Below, one piece after another: positions 59,546 to 64,000 of a stretch of DNA of 64,000 nt (the stretch's first letter is position 1; each line of letters begins with the position of its first letter). A program made the position numbers and the translations under genes. This DNA comes from Desmodus rotundus (Eukaryota; Chordata; Mammalia; Chiroptera; Phyllostomidae): assembly GCF_022682495.2 (NCBI RefSeq), contig NC_071389.1, positions 184,869,556 to 184,933,555 on the forward strand, read 5' to 3'. Under the pieces are notes generated by a model. The model was not told the DNA's origin, made no database searches, and saw nothing but the letters and a program-made list of their open reading frames with translations.

Positions 59546-60029
59546 GAATTAGTCAGGATTCTTTCAGTTGCAAGTGACCCACTAAGAAGAAAAGGACAGC
59601 TCTAGGTCCAGGGATTTAAATTGGTTCTCAGATCTCTAGTTCTTCCTTCTCTCCTTTGTTAGGAGGTTGCCTCTCCTATAAGCTTCCTCCCAGCCGCTGG
59701 GATTTGAGAGCAGAACCACAGATCGTTCCTCACAGCTAGCAACCTCAAAGCCAGGAGAGACACCTTCCCTGCCAGTATCTGTGTGTGAAATCCAAGGCAA
59801 AGTTTCTGTTTAAACAATATGTCTATACTGTGGACTAAGTACAAAGGTCAAGAGGGCAGGCCTGAGTCACAGGTCCAATCATGTGGATGGGGGAGTAATA
59901 TGCTATGATTAACAGCCTGACCAAAACCGCAGCATGCACAATGCCCAAGGAGAAGTTCTTCAAAGGAGACTAGGGACACAAGAGGGAGGGGTACGTAACG
60001 CTGGGGAGATGAAGAAACAAATATCCCTA
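59546..60029. repeat. Ancient interspersed repeat, family unassigned
   Basis: AGTCAGGATTCTTTCAGTTG, CAAGTGACCCACTAAGAAGA and TGAGTCACAGGTCCAATCAT resemble a mammalian repeat I remember but cannot name with confidence. Confidence 0.35.
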
Positions 60030-60099
60030 TACAATGTAATACCCACTCTTGAGCTTTCTTGGTCCGCCCTCTTCAGACTTCTGTAGCCTAATCTTTTGC

Positions 60100-61190
60100 C
60101 ATTTACTCCCAAGAACCCTGAAATCTAACCATGCTATACTCTTGGCTCTGGGTCCCAAAGATGTCCATGCCCTAATTCTCAGACCTGTGAAAGTTATCTT
60201 ACAGGACAAAAGGTCCACTGAGATGTGATTAAGGTTAAGGACCTTGACATGGGAAATTAACCTGAATTATTCAGGTCAGCCCAATATGATCATATGAGAA
60301 GGGACCCAAAAAACCCTGGAATTATCTTCTGGTGGGAAGGCCCCTTGTAGTACAGGCTTCCCTCACCAGGTGAGTGTTCTAGGAATCCATCTGCATCAGT
60401 GTACCAGCTGGCATTGTTGTGAGAAGCTGCATTCAGCTTCAGTGAATTTTTTTGAAGACTCAAAAAATGGATGTGTTTGCCCATTTCATGATGGGTGATG
60501 ACAGCACCTGCCCACACTGTGCTGAGTGTTCAGCAGTTTTTGACCCAAAATGGCATGATGCCCTGTGCCCCACCCTCCCTACTCACCTGATCTCAGTCAG
60601 AGCAACTTTTTTTTTGTTTCCCTGGATGGACAAAGTCCTCAACGGGAAATGTTTTGCTGATGTGGAGGAGGTGAAAGAAAAAACAGCAGAAGCACTAAAG
60701 GCATCAAAATCGACGAGTTCAAAAACTGTTTCGAGCAGTGGGAAAAAAGTCTCGATAGGTGTATTGCACCAAATGAAGAGTACTTCAAAGGTAATTGATG
60801 TTTAAACATGTAAGAATAAATACACACTTTTTTATAAATAAATTCCAGGTTTGTTTTGGTCCCCCCTCACGGGAGCCTCAAAGAGGAAAGAACCTTTCCC
60901 GGATACAGAGAAGCAGACAGATGGCAGTGTGAGAAGGGCTGGACCCACCTCTGCTGACTCCGAAGATGGCAGAAAGGGCAGAGAGTGGGCGGCCTAGTGG
61001 AGCCAGAAATGGCAAGGGAATGGGTTCTCCATTAGAGCCTCCTGCAGTCCTGCTGAGATTATGATTTCAGCCCAGTGACAACTGTGTAGACTTTGGCCCC
61101 TGTTACAGGACTGAAACACAGCAGACTTGTGTGTTGAAGCCACCGTATCTGTGGTGACAAAAATCACCTGAATTTTTCGCTGTTTCATTC
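60100..61190 (+). repeat. MaLR-type LTR, split by a mariner element
   Basis: The 5' part (CCCAAAGATGTCCATGCCCT, TGAGATGTGATTAAGGTTAA, CAGGTCAGCCCAATATGATC) stops at 60300. The 3' part (GGAGCCAGAAATGGCAAGGG, TTAGAGCCTCCTGCAGTCCT, GTGTGTTGAAGCCACCGTAT) resumes after 60866. Together they give one LTR in order, without coding sequence. Confidence 0.7.
60301..60865 (+). mobile_element. Internally deleted mariner element with transposase 3' remnant
   Basis: The left end GGGACCCAAAAAACCCTGGA and the right end, reversed, GGGGGACCAAAACAAACCTG pair as imperfect terminal inverted repeats. Inside, at about 60500-60800, three frames together give the mariner transposase C-terminal part: VQQFL-type sequence, PPYSPDL, FFLFPWMDKVLNGKCF, DVEEVKEKTAEALK and a CFEQWEKSLDRC-like end. 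At about 565 bp against roughly 1.3 kb for a full mariner, and with at least two frameshifts and a stop, it cannot make transposase. The 117-aa ORF at 60452-60805 is a mixed frame of this remnant. Which mariner subfamily this is I cannot say. Confidence 0.85.
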
Positions 61191-61249
61191 AGTGAAAATG
61201 AACAGTACTTTTTACTGTTCGTTACTGTAAAAAGTAATGCACAGGTGGT

Positions 61250-61740
61250 GCTAGTTCATGCTTTTGTAGGGAAGGAAAAATTTTCCTTGTCCCTCTTAGG
61301 GTCCCTGGCTGGATCTGAAAATTAAACTGACAAAGACATATTAACAAGGAAAAGCATATGAGTTCATTCACTATGATGCAGAAGCCTTCACAAGGCAGTG
61401 AAGACCCAAAGAGACATGAGACTGGTCATTTTATGCACTGTCTTGTGGGAATGTGACAGGTTAAGGAGGGTGAGGTAACTGCAGTAAGTGGGAGAAACTT
61501 AGCGAGGCCCATTTGTTTGGATTCTTCCCAGAGTTCCTTTGTCTTGGAAATAAGGATGCTCCTTTCCTCTGGGTGTAGGGAGGGCATCTCTCACGGGAGG
61601 ATTTTTGGACCTTTTTCAGGGAATAAGGGTGAGTAGGGAGGTCAGAGTGACATGGCTGCTTCTGCCATTTGCACAGACTTCTTTAGCTTAACACGTTCAA
61701 TATGCCAAGCACTATACTTTGGGGGTTGCAAGTCCTGAAC
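61250..61740. repeat. Possible LTR fragment, unassigned
   Basis: AAAATTAAACTGACAAAGAC, AGGTAACTGCAGTAAGTGGG and TCACGGGAGGATTTTTGGAC resemble an ERVL-related LTR that I cannot name. Confidence 0.35.
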
Positions 61741-61794
61741 CCCATCATTTTCTTGTTTTGGCACATTTTTGCCATTTTATGGAAAATGCCTTCC

Positions 61795-62130
61795 CTACTG
61801 ATCCACCTCACTCAATCCCAGTCCATTTGTTGACCTCCTACTATTGTTCAGACATTACTCAGGTGTTATCCCCTCTCCAAAGCCTTCCTTAGCATCAGCC
61901 CCTGGGAGTGAGGTCCTGTGGCCACAGGGTATGCTCTCTATGCATACTTCTGCTCTAGCATTTAACATACAGTATCAACATGGTCTCAGAACAGGTCTAT
62001 CCCTCCCTGGTATTATTGTAAATGGCTTTTAGGCCAGAGACTATATCCTATTCCCCAACGCATACCACAGGTCACACGATTTGGGGCTTACAGTAGATTT
62101 TAATGAATATTGGTGAATGCATAAAAAGTC
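61795..62130 (+). repeat. L2 LINE 3' region, sense
   Basis: CCAAAGCCTTCCTTAGCATC, AGGCCAGAGACTATATCCTA and the final AATGAATATTGGTGAATGCA follow the L2 3' UTR. Confidence 0.65.
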
Positions 62131-62529
62131 ATTGTATTGATCATGTGCTTTGAAATTCACACTAGAATGAGAAAGAATTGGAAACTGAAGAATGTCTGTA
62201 TTGTAAAAAGACAAAATGAAGATAGCATTATAAATTTAACTTTTCCTGCCATAAAAATGCTGGAAATCAATCAATATTGGTCAGTTTTCAAATACCATGA
62301 GGATAGAAGGCACATTTTTATTATAAGTAAATCTTAATGAATCTAATTTTCCCCTATGTCATGACTGAACAGATAAATTTGAGGGTAAGAAGGGGTTATA
62401 ATCAATATTAACTGATGTCAAAAGGCTTTGCATTGAATCCTGTACTTCAATGGATTGGAATATATGGTCTTTTCTCTAATGACATTAATTAATAATATCT
62501 AATGTTATCACATGGAATCTGGCCAGTAC
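62131..62529. other. Unassigned AT-rich sequence
   Basis: No gene or named repeat seen. Confidence 0.45.
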
Positions 62530-63065
62530 ATCCACAGTGAACGAACCTGTAAGATGGCCCCCAAATGATGCTTGCCTCCTGAAATGTACTCCCTAGGGTA
62601 GTTCCCTCCCACACTGAATAGGGCTAAACTATGTACCCAGCAAAAATGGCAACGTATGACTTCCGAGGCTAGATCCTGAATGCCAGTGTGGCCTCTAGCT
62701 CATCCTCTTGACTTGCTTGCTCTGGGAGAAGATAGCCTCATGTTGTGAGGCTACTCAAGCAGCCCTTTAGAGCAGCCGATTTGAGAAGAGCTGAGGTCTA
62801 CCAGCAGCAACTAGCACCAGACTGCCAGCTGTTTAGTGAGGCCACTTTGGAAGCACATCCTTAGGCCCCAGTTAAACTCTCAGATGACCACATCCCTGGC
62901 CAATTTCTTGACTGCAACCTCATGAGAGATTCTGAATAGTAACTATTTGGCTAAGCTGCTATCAAATCCTCACCTATAGAAACTGTGAGAGACAATAAAA
63001 GTCTATTATTTTAAGCCATTAGGTTTTGGGGTAGTTTGTTATACAGCAACAGATAAGTACTATCT
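62530..63065 (+). repeat. MaLR-type LTR
   Basis: AAGATGGCCCCCAAATGATG, AGGGTAGTTCCCTCCCACAC, TGACTTCCGAGGCTAGATCC, TGCAACCTCATGAGAGATTC and GTTTTGGGGTAGTTTGTTAT occur in the order of an ERVL-MaLR LTR, nearly full length and solo. Confidence 0.7.
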
Positions 63066-63220
63066 ATGTAAAATATAACCTTAGGCTAGAACATATAGAT
63101 AAGAATCACCATAAAGCTCTTCTACCTTAGCTATGGATTTTAAAAAAAAGTTATTTACCAGTCTTAGCACAGAAGGAAGATAATCTCAGGGCACCTCTAT
63201 TTCTTTTAACTTTTATACTA

Positions 63221-63290
63221 AGAAGAAAAAGGAGAAGGAAGAGAAGGGGGAGAAGAAGGGGTAGGGGAGGAGGAAGGGTAAGGGGAGGAA
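63221..63290. repeat. GA-rich low-complexity tract
   Basis: Irregular GAAGG/GGGGAG purine run on the plus strand, about 70 bases. Confidence 0.9.
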
Positions 63291-63406
63291 TACCAGTCTT
63301 GATACTCCACTGCCAGTTCTCAGTAATCAGTGGTTAGTGCTGAAAATTGATCACCTCTGCCCTTGTCCCTAGATTCTTTTTTTACCATTGGAGGATATGA
63401 AGCTGA

Positions 63407-63905
63407 ATGGTATGATGGTGAATTTTATGTGTCAACTTGACTTATCTATGAGGTGCCCAGACACGGTCCAGACCAAACATTATTCTGTGGGTGTGTCTGT
63501 GAGGGTATTGTGGGTGAGATTAATATTTGAACTGGTAGATGGAATAAGGCACATTTCTCTTCCTAGTGTGGGTGTGTGTCATCGAATTCATTGACGACCT
63601 GAATAGAGAAAAGAGGCTAAGTTAGAAGGAACTTCTCCTGCCTGCTATTTGAGCTGGAACATTGGTCTTTTCTGAACTTCTGACTCAGACTGAAATATCA
63701 CATCTTTGTGGTTCTTGAGCCTGCTGACTTTTGGACTTGGACTGGACCCACAGACCAGCTCTCCTGGGTCTCAAGAACTGCAGATCTTGAAATTTCTTAA
63801 GCCATGTGTGAGACAATTCTTTATAATAAATCTGTGTGTGTGTAATTTACCTATCTGTCTCATTGGTTCTATTTTTTTTTCTTCTGGAAAACTCTGACTC
63901 ATACA
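63407..63905 (+). repeat. ERVL-type solo LTR (MLT2 group), second copy
   Basis: GGTGAATTTTATGTGTCAAC, GTGGGTGTGTCTGTGAGGGT, GAGATTAATATTTGAACTGG, TCTTTATAATAAATCTGTGT and GGAAAACTCTGACTCATACA are MLT2 landmarks in order, with no coding sequence. Diverged from the copy at 48235. Confidence 0.8.
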
Positions 63906-64000
63906 GATAGTGATTTCTAATGTGACTTCATGAAATCAGAAAGACATGAGCCCTTGTAAGTCTCGCACATGACAGGTTCAGGAAAGAAATAGAACTTGTG

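Noticed and set aside
60452..60805. 117-aa plus-strand ORF as a host gene
   Set aside because: Motifs FFLFP, DVEEV and EALK identify a mariner transposase tail in mixed frame, between mariner inverted ends.
1..64000. A search for CRISPR arrays, operons, phage or bacterial-type systems
   Set aside because: Composition, spliced exon, SINEs, LINEs and LTRs show a mammalian nuclear genome; no regularly spaced repeats or dense gene clusters are present.

Overview
The window reads as an intronic stretch of a mammalian nuclear genome, most likely from a bat. It is about 60% AT, nearly every open reading frame is short and unconvincing, and old mammalian repeats (L2, MIR, MaLR, ERVL and L1M remnants) fill much of the sequence. 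Two things point to Chiroptera: a tRNA-derived SINE of VES type at 49882-50072, and two L1 3' ends with the GGACAACTGTAATAGAA tail that I associate with bat L1s (45600-45719 and 57130-57674). I cannot name the species.

Only one protein-coding exon was recognised. It lies on the minus strand at 33577-33780 and encodes the start of a short, neuronal-type isoform of ANKS1B (AIDA-1/EB-1), followed by the first part of SAM domain 1. ANKS1B is a very long gene (over 1 Mb in human), so the rest of the window is probably intron on either side of this exon, with transcription running from high to low coordinates. A strong 3' splice-site signal lies inside the coding sequence of this exon. The same 107 bases (33577-33683) can therefore serve as an internal exon of the long isoform, while a longer form starting upstream serves as the first exon of the short isoform. 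The likely alternative promoter is at about 33781-34260.

Layout. From 1 to 33 kb there are L2 and MIR remnants, two MaLR-type LTRs (1955-2347, 23824-24236), a long L1M 3' region (about 15.75-17.4 kb), a GC-richer segment with a perfect RFX X-box half-site pair (12960-13520) and two hAT MITE remnants inside L2 sequence (25460-25598, 26105-26318). From 33.3 to 34.3 kb are the ANKS1B exon and its upstream region. From 34.3 to 49 kb are L2 copies, a cluster of L1 fragments in both orientations (37.5-44.6 kb), MIRs and an ERVL-type LTR. From 49.6 to 64 kb are a hAT MITE abutting the VES SINE, AT-rich unique sequence, a younger L1 nested in an older L1, an internally deleted mariner nested in a MaLR LTR, and further LTR remnants.

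I found no RNA gene, CRISPR, operon-like system or intact mobile element. Repeat names come from memory of consensus sequences, without a database search, so subfamily assignments are deliberately loose and boundaries are approximate unless a target-site duplication or terminal repeat fixes them.
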